A DNA stretch of 25,843 nucleotides, taken from NCBI GenBank assembly GCA_937901285.1, contig CALCHI010000416.1, positions 1-25,843 on the forward strand, in the 5' to 3' direction. This DNA is from UBA8437 sp003445035 (GTDB lineage: Bacteria; Planctomycetota; Planctomycetia; Planctomycetales; Planctomycetaceae). Within the stretch, counting starts at the first letter, position 1; every line of letters begins with the position of its first letter. Below are positions 7,881 to 16,190 of the stretch, piece after piece. The notes beneath the pieces are model-generated. The model was not told where the DNA came from, did not search any database, and saw only the letters and a program-made list of their open reading frames with translations. A program made the translations under genes and the position numbers.

Positions 7881-9359
7881 ATGACCGCCTGCCATGAACC
7901 CGCCAGCGTGCTGATCGAGCGGCTCTCGAATGGAGAGACGACGTCGCTGGATCTGACCGAGGCCTGCCTCTCAGAGATCGCCTCTCACGACGGTGCGGTC
8001 GGGGCCTTCCTGCACGTCGCCTGTGACTCGGCGCGGCAGGCGGCCGAGTCGATCGATCGCCGACGGGCAGCCGGTGAACCCCTGGGCCGACTGGCGGGAC
8101 TGCCAGTGGCCGTCAAGGACGTGCTGGTCACCCGGGATCAACCCACCACCTGCGGCAGCCGCATGCTCGAAGGCTGGATTCCTCCCTACGACGCGCACAC
8201 GGTCGAGAAACTCCGTGACGCCGACGCCGTACTGATCGGCAAGACGAACATGGACGAGTTCGCGATGGGATCGACGACCGAGAACTCGGCTTTCGGTCCC
8301 ACTCGCACTCCCTGGCAACTCGACTGTGTCGCAGGAGGTTCCAGCGGGGGCTCGGCGGCAGCTGTCTCCGCCGGTTTCGCCCCGCTGGCTGTCGGCAGCG
8401 ACACCGGCGGATCGATCCGCCAGCCCGCCTCCTTCTGTGGAGTGGTCGGCCTGAAGCCGACCTACGGACGGGTCAGCCGTTACGGCCTGGTGGCCTACGC
8501 CAGTTCGCTCGACCAGGTCGGGCCGTTCGCTCGAGATGTCACTGGAGCCGCGTTGCTGCTTGAGGTGCTCGCCGGACACGATCGACGCGACGGGACCTCG
8601 GTCGACCAGCCCGTCCCCTCCTACGGAGAACAGCTCGAACAACCTGTCGAAGGTCTGCGGATCGGAATCTGCCCCGAACACTTCGGCGAAGGTCTCGACC
8701 CGGAGGTCCGTGAGGCGGTCGAACGGGCACTGGACGTCTATCGCAGCCTGGGGGCGGCTGTCGAGGAGATCGCGTTGCCTCACGCCAGGTTCGCGGTCGC
8801 CTGCTACTACCTGGTGGCTCCCTCGGAGGCCAGCAGCAACTTGGCCCGTTACGACGGCATTCACTACGGCCGTCGGACCGACGACCACGATGGCCTGATC
8901 GAGATGTACTCCAACAGCCGCGGGGCGGCATTCGGCACCGAGGTCAAACGGCGAATCATGCTCGGAACGTACGCGCTCTCGGCCGGGTACTACGACGCCT
9001 ACTATCTCAAGGCCCAGAAGGTCCGCCGGCTGATCCAGCAGGATTATTCGCAAGCGTTCGCCGACGTCGACGTGATCGCTTCGCCGGTCGCCCCCACCCC
9101 CGCGGTCCGGCTGGGGCAATTGACCGATGACCCGCTGCAGATGTACCTGGCCGACACCTACACCATCAGTGCCAATCTGGCCGGACTGCCCGGGATCTCA
9201 ATCCCCGCGGGATTCAGCCAGGACGGTCGGCCGATCGGCCTGCAACTGCTCGCCAACTCGTTCACCGAGGACCGGCTGTTGCGTGCCGCAGCGATGCACG
9301 AACGAGAGACCGACTGGCATCTCGCCACGCCGACGCTCTCTGGAGACGCCTCCTCATGA
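7881..9359 (+). CDS. gatA: Asp/Glu-tRNA amidotransferase subunit A (glutaminase/amidase)
   Basis: 492 residues from ATG 7881; an in-frame upstream ATG at 7788 lies inside gatC and would add 31 non-homologous residues, so it is rejected. It is an amidase-signature enzyme that releases ammonia from glutamine for transamidation of misacylated tRNA. The Lys-cisSer-Ser triad is clear: K79 (PVAVKDVL), S154 (GGSSGGS) and S178 (SDTGGSIRQPA), which matches the numbering I recall for Staphylococcus aureus GatA. The stop overlaps the gatB start (ATGA at 9356-9359), a sign of translational coupling. With gatB and gatC it implies that this organism makes Gln-tRNA and/or Asn-tRNA by the indirect route. Confidence 0.96.
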   Translation: MTACHEPASVLIERLSNGETTSLDLTEACLSEIASHDGAVGAFLHVACDSARQAAESIDRRRAAGEPLGRLAGLPVAVKDVLVTRDQPTTCGSRMLEGWIPPYDAHTVEKLRDADAVLIGKTNMDEFAMGSTTENSAFGPTRTPWQLDCVAGGSSGGSAAAVSAGFAPLAVGSDTGGSIRQPASFCGVVGLKPTYGRVSRYGLVAYASSLDQVGPFARDVTGAALLLEVLAGHDRRDGTSVDQPVPSYGEQLEQPVEGLRIGICPEHFGEGLDPEVREAVERALDVYRSLGAAVEEIALPHARFAVACYYLVAPSEASSNLARYDGIHYGRRTDDHDGLIEMYSNSRGAAFGTEVKRRIMLGTYALSAGYYDAYYLKAQKVRRLIQQDYSQAFADVDVIASPVAPTPAVRLGQLTDDPLQMYLADTYTISANLAGLPGISIPAGFSQDGRPIGLQLLANSFTEDRLLRAAAMHERETDWHLATPTLSGDASS

Positions 9360-10855
9360 CCTCTCCAACGACGATTATCGGCCTGGAAGTCCACGTCCAA
9401 CTGCAGACCCGGACGAAGATCTTCTGCGGTTGTGCCAACCGGTTCAATCCCGACGAACCCAACGTTCAAACCTGCCCGGTCTGCCTCGGACTGCCCGGGG
9501 CCCTGCCGGTGATGAATCGTCGTGCCCTGGAACTCTCGGTTCGGGCCGGGCTGGCACTCTCGGGAACCATCGCCGACCTCACCAAGTGGGACCGCAAGCA
9601 GTACTACTACCCCGACCTGCCCAAGGCCTACCAGATCAGCCAGTACGACCTCCCCTTTTGCCAGGGGGGGCACCTGGATGTCGACGTCGAGCAGGACGAT
9701 GGCGAGATCGAGTCGCGGCGGATCCGGCTGATCCGGGTGCACCTGGAGGAAGACGCCGGAAAGAACCTCCACGACGAGAGTGGCCGGGGAGGCGAGAGCC
9801 GTGTGGATCTGAACCGGGCTGGCACGCCGCTGTTGGAGATCGTCTCCGAGCCCGACATCGGATCAGCGACCGAAGCCCGGCGGTACCTCGAGGAGATCCG
9901 ACTGCTGATGATCTACCTGGGCGTGTCGGACTGCAACATGCAGGAGGGCAGCCTCCGCTGCGACGCCAACGTGAACCTCGAAATCCCCACTGCCGACGAC
10001 GAGTCCATTCGAACGCCCATCGTGGAAGTCAAGAACCTCAACAGCTTCCGCGGAGTCGAAGCCGCCCTGATCCACGAGATCGCCCGGCAGCAGCAAGAGT
10101 TCGAACAGTGTGGCGGGGTTTACACCGACACCGCCAAGCAAACCCGCGGCTGGGACGCCGACCGCGGCGTGACCTTTGCCCAACGCGGCAAGGAAGAGGC
10201 CTCCGACTACCGGTACTTCCCCGACCCCGACCTGCTGCCGGTGAGCTTCAGCGACGAGTGGATCGAGCTTCAGAGAGCCGAACTTTGCGAACCACCGGCC
10301 GACCGACGGCGACGATTCGTCTCGGAGCTGGAGCTGTCCGATTACGACGCCGGTGTACTGGTCGACCAGGGCCGCGAAACGGCGGACTATTTCGAGGCCG
10401 TGGCCACAGCGTGTGGCGACGCCAAGCGAGCGGCCAACTGGGTGACCCAGGATGTGCTGAGAGAACTCAACGAGCGGCAAGAGACGATCGGGAATTTTCC
10501 GATCGACGCCCAGGGACTGGCCACCTTGCTCGGAATGATCACCTCCGGGGAACTGACCACTCGCAGCGGCCGCGAGGTCTTCTCCTCGCTGATGGACCGC
10601 AAGGGGGGCGACGGGTCCATCGCCGAGCGAATCGCGAACATCGTCGAAGAGTGTGGGCTGTCGGCTGTCGCTGACAGCGGTGCACTCGAGACGGTGATCG
10701 ACGCGGTGATTTCCCGAAACGAGAAAGCGGCCGAAGATTTTCGCGGTGGCAAAGACGCCGCCATCGGCAAGCTGATCGGCGAAGTGATGCGGGAAGCCGG
10801 AGGGGCCGACCCCAACGTGGTCCGCGAGACGTTGATCGCGAGGCTACGACCGTGA
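9356..10855 (+). CDS. gatB: Asp/Glu-tRNA amidotransferase subunit B (kinase/tRNA-binding)
   Basis: 499 residues starting at the ATG that overlaps the gatA stop by four bases. IGLEVHVQLQT at the N-terminus, the zinc knuckle FCGC ... CPVC, KWDRKQYYYPDLPK and EVKNLNSFR are GatB hallmarks, and the C-terminal third (about 350-499) is the helical and YqeY-like tRNA-binding part (GKLIGEVM). GatB phosphorylates the misacylated tRNA and amidates it using ammonia channelled from GatA. The length is normal and the gene appears intact. A methyltransferase gene follows after 18 bases. Confidence 0.96.
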   Translation: MTSPTTIIGLEVHVQLQTRTKIFCGCANRFNPDEPNVQTCPVCLGLPGALPVMNRRALELSVRAGLALSGTIADLTKWDRKQYYYPDLPKAYQISQYDLPFCQGGHLDVDVEQDDGEIESRRIRLIRVHLEEDAGKNLHDESGRGGESRVDLNRAGTPLLEIVSEPDIGSATEARRYLEEIRLLMIYLGVSDCNMQEGSLRCDANVNLEIPTADDESIRTPIVEVKNLNSFRGVEAALIHEIARQQQEFEQCGGVYTDTAKQTRGWDADRGVTFAQRGKEEASDYRYFPDPDLLPVSFSDEWIELQRAELCEPPADRRRRFVSELELSDYDAGVLVDQGRETADYFEAVATACGDAKRAANWVTQDVLRELNERQETIGNFPIDAQGLATLLGMITSGELTTRSGREVFSSLMDRKGGDGSIAERIANIVEECGLSAVADSGALETVIDAVISRNEKAAEDFRGGKDAAIGKLIGEVMREAGGADPNVVRETLIARLRP

Positions 10856-10873
10856 GCCGGGCGAGACGACTCG

Positions 10874-11449
10874 ATGAGTGACGACGACCGGCGACGGTGG
10901 AACAAAAAATACGCCGAGGCGGCACCCGCCGAGCTGTTGCAGGCCGACGAGTGGCTGATCGATGCGGTCGAAGGGGTGCCGCCCGGGAGGGTGCTCGAAC
11001 TGGCATGCGGGCTGGGTGAGAATGCTATCTGGCTGGCAACCCGAGGCTGGCAGGTCGACGCCGTCGATGTCTCGGCCGCCGGACTCCACGCCGCCTCCCG
11101 GTTGGCCGCCCGACACCAGGTCACCCCGCGACTGATCGCAGGTGACCTCGACCGATTCCTTCCCCTGCCAAATTCCTACGACCTGGTTGTGGTCTTCCGA
11201 TTCCTCGATCGCCACCGACTGCCCGGGCTGGTGACTCGGGCCCTGGTTCCCGGTGGGCTGCTCGTCCACGAGACTTTCGGACCAGGACAGTGCGACCGAC
11301 CCGACAACCACCTGAAGAATCCGGCCTTCGTGCTGGAGCGAAACGAATTGCCCGCGTTGTACGGCGAACTCGAGGTGGTGAGGTACGAGGAAGCGATTCT
11401 GTCGGACCGATCGGTCGGTCGACTGATCGCACGTCAGCCGGCCGTCTGA
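10874..11449 (+). CDS. Class I SAM-dependent methyltransferase (TehB/UbiE-like)
   Basis: 191 residues. The N-terminal WNKKYAE box and the SAM-binding loop VLELACGLGENAIWLA (about 40-55), followed by an acidic strand end (VDAVDVS) and a later hydrophobic strand (YDLVVVFRFLDR), show a Rossmann-fold methyltransferase. The closest general class is the small TehB/thiopurine-type group that often starts with W-x-x-x-Y. The substrate cannot be read from the sequence. It lies 18 bases after gatB on the same strand and is probably the last gene of the gat operon. No strong Shine-Dalgarno is visible (GGGCGAG about 10 bases upstream). Confidence 0.82.
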   Translation: MSDDDRRRWNKKYAEAAPAELLQADEWLIDAVEGVPPGRVLELACGLGENAIWLATRGWQVDAVDVSAAGLHAASRLAARHQVTPRLIAGDLDRFLPLPNSYDLVVVFRFLDRHRLPGLVTRALVPGGLLVHETFGPGQCDRPDNHLKNPAFVLERNELPALYGELEVVRYEEAILSDRSVGRLIARQPAV

Positions 11450-11509
11450 CAACTTGATAATGCCCGGACAGCCTGTTGAATCGAATGGCGGGACTCTCTC
11501 AGAATCGCA

Positions 11510-11935
11510 GTGTACGGCGGCGTTTCCGCGATCAAGATCGCCAGGTGCCGAGGTGATCGTTTTGAGGCGACCCGTGAGACGAAACCCGATCCAGCAGGCG
11601 GACCCGACAAGATCTGGCCCCGATCGATCCAGGTCCAGCTGCACGCCCCCAAGGCCGGCAGCGTCCTGACACACAACGGTGCCAAGACCGACAACATGGT
11701 CAGCGTCAATGACCTGGTGACCAACCCCAAGATGTGGAACACCTGCGTGGTCACCTGCCGCAGCGGTGCGTTGACAGTCGAGATCAACGGCAAGAAAGCC
11801 GGCAGCGTCACCGGATGCGTGCCCAGCTCCGGGCACCTGGCCCTGCAAAGCGAGGGATCGGAAGTCCACTTCCGCAACATCCGTGTCGAACGGCTGAAGA
11901 AACCGGCCACCGGGGCCGGCAGCCAGGCGGTCGGG
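11510..11935 (+). pseudogene. Remnant of a DUF1080 (3-keto-disaccharide hydrolase-like) gene
   Basis: The frame starting at GTG 11510 encodes a clear C-terminal half of a DUF1080 domain: DKIWPRSIQVQL, then WNTCVVTCRSGALTVEINGK, SGHLALQSEGSEVHFRNIRV. The N-terminal half of the domain is missing and there is no signal peptide. At the 3' end the frame has no stop after the natural domain end (about 11910) and simply runs antisense into the symporter gene, whose stop is at 11936-11938. The first 20 or so residues (from 11510) do not look like DUF1080. It is therefore a decayed fragment, probably left by a deletion or rearrangement. DUF1080 genes are abundant and exported in planctomycetes. The stretch 11450-11509 holds nothing I recognise. 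Confidence 0.75.
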
Positions 11936-13741
11936 CTATTCGTCGAGTGGCGGCGACGCCACTCCACCCGACGAAGCAGCGTCCGCGTCAAAGTCTCCCG
12001 CCTTCAGCCTCCGCCAGTATTCGTCGAGGTCCCGCTTGACGCCTCCGGAGAGCAAGAGCACACCGAGGATGTTGGGAACGGCCATGCCCATGATCATCAG
12101 GTCACCGAGTTCCAGGACGTTCTTGGCCGACACGACCGAGCCGAGGAAAACGAAGACCAGGAAGATGATCCGGTAGGACATCGAGGCGCCGTCCCCGAAC
12201 AGGTAGGCCCAGCACCGCTCGCCGTAATACGACCACGAGATCATCGTCGAGTAGGCGAACAGGATGACGGCCACCGAGAGCACATACTCGAAGTAGGGAA
12301 TCGCGGCTCCCATCGCCCGCGAGGTCAGCTGCGCCCCCTGCTCCTTCTCGATGATCTCACCGTGCTCGGCCACCATCACCTCAACATCGACCCCGCCGGC
12401 GGCGGCCTGCTCGGCCAGGGTTCCGCGGTAGGTGTCGGTGCTGTAGGCACCGGTGACGATGATCACCAGGGCCGTCATCGTGCAGACGACCACGGTGTCG
12501 ATGAACGGCTCCAGCAGTGCCACGATGCCCTCGCGGACCGGGAACTCGGTCTTGGCCGCCGAATGAGCGATCGCGGCCGAACCGATGCCGGCCTCGTTGG
12601 AAAACGCAGCTCGCTTGAACCCCATGATCAACACACCCAGAAAACCCCCGTAGGCCGCATCGGCCGAAAAGGCTCCCGAGAAGATCGCTGAAAACGCTGC
12701 CGGCACCTGGCTGGCATTCATCACCAGGATCGCAATGGCCGCCAGCACGTAAACGCCGCACATGAACGGAACAATCGTCGCTGCCGTGGCCGCGATCCGC
12801 TTGATGCCGCCGATGATCACCACTCCGACCATCGCGGTCATTGCCAGGCCATAGAGCCAGGGGGCATCCTTCAGGACCGGAATCGTCTCTTCGACCGCCC
12901 GCAGCGACTGGCTGACCTGGAACGCGTTGCCACCGGCGAACGAACCGCCGATGCACAGCACGGCGAAGGAAAAGGCCAGGATCGTCCCGAGGACGCCGAG
13001 CTTCTTCTCGGCCAACCCACGGCTGAGATAGAACATGGCTCCGCCCATCACGCGACCGTCCTCGCGGACTTCGCGGTACTTCTGGCCCAGGGTGCACTCG
13101 ACAAACTTCGCCGACATGCCCAACAGCCCCGCCAGGACCATCCAGAATGTCGCCCCCGGACCACCAACCGATACCGCCACCGCCACCCCGGCGATGTTGC
13201 CCAGGCCGACGGTTGCCGACAACGCGGCCGTCAATGCCTGGAAGTGAGACACTTCTCCTTCATCCTCGGCATTGTCGTACTTGCCGGCGGTGACCTTGAT
13301 CGCGTGGAAGAACCCGCGGAAATTGATGAAGCCCATCCGGATCGTGAAGAACAACGAACCGGCCACCAGCCACAGGACCGCCGCCGGAAGACCGGTGCCC
13401 GGGTCAAGTTGACCGTTGCCGTTGGTATCCTCACCCGGACCCAACTGGCCATCCCCATCGATGTCCTCACCGCTGGAAAGAGGGATGGGATAGAACAACA
13501 CCGTCGCGATCCAGCCGTTGAACGTCCCGAAGGCATCGTTGACCTCGGCCTCGATCTTGCGAAAACCGCTCAACTCGGTATCCGCAACGGGGCCCGCCAC
13601 CGCGTCGGTCGGCTGGGGCGCAGCCGAGAGTGTCGAGGAAACGACGACCAGCGACATCGCCAGCAGCGGCAACACCAACCACCGCCGGCTTCCCGTCCGC
13701 TGCCCCTGTGCCAATCTCGCCGCTGCCCATCTACGCCTCAT
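11936..13741 (-). CDS. Sodium:alanine/glycine symporter (AGCS family) with EF-hand-like insert
   Basis: 601 residues, longer than the usual 450-550. ATG 13741 is preceded by AGGGGA. The N-terminus (1-42) resembles a signal peptide or extra membrane segment. AGCS hallmarks include GSLFFTIRMGFINFRGFFHA (about 129-148), ALSATVGLGNIAGVA and GFKRAAFSNEAGIGSAAIAH, with about ten hydrophobic segments, so it should import a small neutral amino acid with sodium across the cytoplasmic membrane. Between the first family segment (FNGWIATVLFYPIP) and the next (PAAVLWLVAG) sits a loop with two calcium-loop-like units, DIDGDGQLGPGED (93-105) and DTNGNGQLDPG (105-115). That loop is unusual for a transporter. 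The C-terminal tail ends in a Ser/Gly/Ala-rich stretch. It is divergent from sufR; a possible -10 box TATAGT lies upstream at 13781-13786. Confidence 0.93.
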   Translation of the reverse strand: MRRRWAAARLAQGQRTGSRRWLVLPLLAMSLVVVSSTLSAAPQPTDAVAGPVADTELSGFRKIEAEVNDAFGTFNGWIATVLFYPIPLSSGEDIDGDGQLGPGEDTNGNGQLDPGTGLPAAVLWLVAGSLFFTIRMGFINFRGFFHAIKVTAGKYDNAEDEGEVSHFQALTAALSATVGLGNIAGVAVAVSVGGPGATFWMVLAGLLGMSAKFVECTLGQKYREVREDGRVMGGAMFYLSRGLAEKKLGVLGTILAFSFAVLCIGGSFAGGNAFQVSQSLRAVEETIPVLKDAPWLYGLAMTAMVGVVIIGGIKRIAATAATIVPFMCGVYVLAAIAILVMNASQVPAAFSAIFSGAFSADAAYGGFLGVLIMGFKRAAFSNEAGIGSAAIAHSAAKTEFPVREGIVALLEPFIDTVVVCTMTALVIIVTGAYSTDTYRGTLAEQAAAGGVDVEVMVAEHGEIIEKEQGAQLTSRAMGAAIPYFEYVLSVAVILFAYSTMISWSYYGERCWAYLFGDGASMSYRIIFLVFVFLGSVVSAKNVLELGDLMIMGMAVPNILGVLLLSGGVKRDLDEYWRRLKAGDFDADAASSGGVASPPLDE

Positions 13742-13780
13742 GACGCTTCCCCTGTCTCAACGGAACCGAATCGGGTGGAA

Positions 13781-13786
13781 ACTATA
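13781..13786 (-). promoter_or_regulatory. Possible -10 box of the symporter gene
   Basis: TATAGT on the minus strand, about 40 bases before the ATG at 13741. A TTGACG lies upstream but only 13 bases away, too close for a standard -35; TTAGTT at 18 bases is a weaker alternative. The call is tentative. Confidence 0.2.
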
Positions 13787-13892
13787 CCCGGAACACGTTC
13801 GTCAAACTAATCAGGATCTCCCCCACACCGTGTCTTTTCACCAGTTCGGAACATCAAAAAACCAAGGCAAAAGCAATTTTCCGCACTGCTTC

Positions 13893-13921
13893 TTGTCGAA
13901 AATCAATTGTGTGCCTAGAAT
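13893..13921 (+). promoter_or_regulatory. Candidate promoter and operator of the sufR-suf operon
   Basis: TTGTCG (13893-13898), a 17-base spacer and TAGAAT (13916-13921), about 60 bases before the sufR ATG. An inverted repeat attttc (13876-13881) / gaaaat (13898-13903) surrounds the -35 box, where an autorepressor such as SufR could bind. The motif does not match the CAAC-N6-GTTG operator I recall for cyanobacterial SufR, so the operator part is speculative. Confidence 0.4.
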
Positions 13922-13980
13922 GGGCTGCCACTGTCGGCTGATCGGTGGAGATCCGGCGGTTCGGCCAGGGATTCGAATCG

Positions 13981-14637
13981 ATGCAAACCAACCTCGACAC
14001 ACACGACCGAGAGTGCCTGGACCGCTTGCGTCGCAATGACGGCGGGTCGGTGCAGGACCTGTGTGAGGATTTCGGTGTCACTCCGACGGCAATCCGGCAG
14101 AGGCTGGCTCGGTTGCTGAAAAAAGACCTGGTCACCCGCGAAGCTGTGCGACTGGAGGGCCGTGGCCGTCCCCGGCACGTCTACCGTGTCACCGACCGCG
14201 GCCTGAAGGAACTGGGCAACAACTACGGTGACCTCGCCCGCATCCTGTGGACAGAGGTCAAGCGGATCGACGACGTGGCCACCAAGGCACAGGTGATCGA
14301 AGGAGTCCGCAGTGCCCTGGTCTCTCACTATTCCAGCCAGGTCGGTGAGGGAACGATCGCCGAGCGATTCGCCCGCCTGACCCAGGTCATGTCCGAGAGT
14401 GGTTACGACGTCGAGTTGGATGAGCGAAACGGATTGCCGATTCTCCGCGAGAAGAACTGTCCCTACCCCGAGTTGGCCAGTTGTGACCCGGATATCTGCA
14501 ATCTCGAACAAGACGTCTTCGCCGATGTGTTGGGGACACCGATCGAACTAACCTCGTGTTGGCGCGACGGCGAGAGTTGCTGTGAATTCGAGCCCCGCCC
14601 GACGCAATTGCAAGCCGACGTGGTCCTGCTAAAGTGA
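13981..14637 (+). CDS. sufR: Iron-sulfur cluster-sensing transcriptional regulator SufR
   Basis: 218 residues from ATG 13981; AGGG about 10 bases upstream supports this start better than GTG 13945, which has none. A winged helix-turn-helix domain occupies about 5-75 (DLCEDFGVTPTAIRQRLARL, then a wing with GRGRPRHVY). The C-terminal domain carries C160, C168, C173, C193, C200 and C201; the C-x12-C pair followed by a third Cys and a CC doublet resembles the Fe-S ligand layout of SufR. SufR proteins repress suf genes when their cluster is loaded. Its place at the head of nuoB-sufC-sufB-sufD strongly supports the call. It is divergent from the symporter gene and probably controls its own operon. 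Confidence 0.88.
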   Translation: MQTNLDTHDRECLDRLRRNDGGSVQDLCEDFGVTPTAIRQRLARLLKKDLVTREAVRLEGRGRPRHVYRVTDRGLKELGNNYGDLARILWTEVKRIDDVATKAQVIEGVRSALVSHYSSQVGEGTIAERFARLTQVMSESGYDVELDERNGLPILREKNCPYPELASCDPDICNLEQDVFADVLGTPIELTSCWRDGESCCEFEPRPTQLQADVVLLK

Positions 14638-14713
14638 GCGATCTCGAGGAAGACCCGATCTTCCCATCCATCCGGACAAGCCAAGAACAAATCAAGACGA
14701 GGCCGAGGGACCG

Positions 14714-15304
14714 ATGACCTGGATCGAAGGACGTTTTGAAGAGAACGTGATCGTATCATCGCTCGAGCAGGCGATGAACTGGGCCAAGGAGTCCAGCATC
14801 TGGCCGATGACCTTCGGCCTGGCCTGTTGTGCCATCGAGATGATGGCGACGGGTGCCAGCCGATACGACCTGGACCGGTTCGGTGCTGGAGCCTTCCGCG
14901 CCAGCCCGCGCCAGGCGGACCTGATGATCGTCGCCGGCACGGTGACCTTCAAGATGGCCAGCCGGGTACGTCGTCTCTACGAGCAGATGCCCGACCCGAA
15001 ATACGTCATCGCAATGGGAGCCTGCACCGTCGGCGGGGGTCCGTACTTCAAGTGGGGCTACCACGTGGTCAAGGGAGTCGACCTGGTCGTCCCTGTCGAC
15101 GTCTACGTCCCCGGCTGCCCGCCGCGACCCGAAGCCCTGCTCGAGGGTGTGATGCGGATCCAGGACAAGATCAAGGGCCGTCGATTGGCCAAGCAGGCCG
15201 GCAGCGGCAGCGGTTTCCTGGGGGCTGGCCAGAAAGTCAGCGACGAACTGCCGATTCCGCACCACACCGGATACGCCGCCGATCCCGAAGCTCTGCAAGT
15301 TTGA
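14714..15304 (+). CDS. nuoB: NADH-quinone oxidoreductase subunit B (isolated copy)
   Basis: 196 residues. It contains the four ligands of cluster N2: the tandem C38-C39 (FGLACCAIEMM), C104 (GACTVGGGPY) and C135 (VPGCPPRPE), so the electron-transfer site looks intact. NuoB sits in the peripheral arm of complex I and passes electrons to quinone. The unusual point is the location: no other nuo gene is nearby, and it lies between sufR (76 bases upstream) and sufC (30 bases downstream) on the same strand. Its C-terminal 35 residues (Gly/Ser-rich, then ELPIPHHTGYAADPEAL) are an extension past the usual core. GAGGGA (14705-14710) is very close to the ATG. It may be the organism's only NuoB placed in the suf operon, or a paralogue; this window cannot tell. 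Confidence 0.93.
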   Translation: MTWIEGRFEENVIVSSLEQAMNWAKESSIWPMTFGLACCAIEMMATGASRYDLDRFGAGAFRASPRQADLMIVAGTVTFKMASRVRRLYEQMPDPKYVIAMGACTVGGGPYFKWGYHVVKGVDLVVPVDVYVPGCPPRPEALLEGVMRIQDKIKGRRLAKQAGSGSGFLGAGQKVSDELPIPHHTGYAADPEALQV

Positions 15305-15334
15305 CCCACGACCCACAGTCGAAGATCCTCCACG

Positions 15335-16147
15335 ATGACTAGTGTTCTTTCGATCACCGACCTGCACGTCTCCGTCGGCGAAACCCCGATTCTCCAGGGC
15401 GTCGACCTCGACATCACCTCCGGTGAGATCCACGCGTTGATGGGTCCCAACGGGTCGGGCAAGAGCACCCTGGCCTACGCACTGGCCGGGCACCCGCTCT
15501 ACCAGATCACCGGTGGCCAGGCGACGCTCGACGGCGAGGACCTGCTGGCAATGGACGCCAATGAGCGGGCCCGGAAGGGCGTGTTCCTGGCCTTCCAGTA
15601 CCCGGTGACGATCCCCGGAGTGAAAGTCGCCGATTTTCTCCGTCACGCCGTTTCCAACATCCGCAATCCCGAGCGGAAGGAGGGCGAGGGATTGATCCCG
15701 ATGCGGGAGTTCCGCAATGAGCTGCGGGACCAGATGGACGAGTTGGGACTCGACCCCGAGTTCGCCCGCCGTTACCTCAACGATGGGTTCTCCGGAGGCG
15801 AAAAGAAGCGAATGGAGATCCTGCAACTGGCCATGCTCAAGCCCCGCTTCGCACTGCTCGACGAAACCGACAGCGGGCTCGACAGCGACGCGGTACGGGT
15901 GGTCAGTGAAGGCCTCGCTGGGCTGGCCGGCCCCGAGACCGGTGTCCTGATCATCACGCACCACGAGAGACTTCTCGAATTCAACCAACCCCATTACACC
16001 CACGTGATGCTCGCTGGCCGCATCGTCGAAACCGGCGACGCCGCGCTGGCCCACGATCTCCACGCCAACGGCTACGCCACTGTCCGGGAAAGGCACCCGG
16101 AAGTCGCCGCCCTCGAAGAGACCCAGGACGCTCAGGCCACCTCCTGA
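15335..16147 (+). CDS. sufC: Fe-S cluster assembly ATPase SufC
   Basis: 270 residues. It is a cytoplasmic ABC-type ATPase with Walker A GPNGSGKST (37-45), Q-loop Q88 (FQYP), signature FSGGEKKRMEI (152-162), Walker B with LLDETDSGLD (D176, E177) and the switch His in IITHH (209-210). The sequence FSGGEKKR and ETDSGLD are specific to SufC rather than transporters. It drives conformational changes of the SufBCD scaffold. A C-terminal tail of about 15 residues is extra. No strong Shine-Dalgarno is seen. sufB follows after 43 bases. Confidence 0.97.
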   Translation: MTSVLSITDLHVSVGETPILQGVDLDITSGEIHALMGPNGSGKSTLAYALAGHPLYQITGGQATLDGEDLLAMDANERARKGVFLAFQYPVTIPGVKVADFLRHAVSNIRNPERKEGEGLIPMREFRNELRDQMDELGLDPEFARRYLNDGFSGGEKKRMEILQLAMLKPRFALLDETDSGLDSDAVRVVSEGLAGLAGPETGVLIITHHERLLEFNQPHYTHVMLAGRIVETGDAALAHDLHANGYATVRERHPEVAALEETQDAQATS

Positions 16148-16190
16148 CACACCTTCCTCCAAACACCTACCACGTAACATCGAGACACCC

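Noticed and set aside
7971..9119. 382-residue minus-strand frame opposite gatA
   Set aside because: It is an antisense shadow of a gene with an intact catalytic triad.
9127..10674. 515-residue plus-strand frame overlapping gatA and gatB in another phase
   Set aside because: It is Arg/Pro-rich and low in complexity, as expected of an out-of-phase reading of a GC-rich gene; gatB in the correct phase is complete.
11936..12691. Extension of the DUF1080-like frame into a 393-residue protein
   Set aside because: Everything after about 11910 is the antisense of the symporter gene and has no homology.
13960..14010. tRNA-like TTCGAATC just before sufR
   Set aside because: No matching T stem, anticodon arm or acceptor stem surrounds it.
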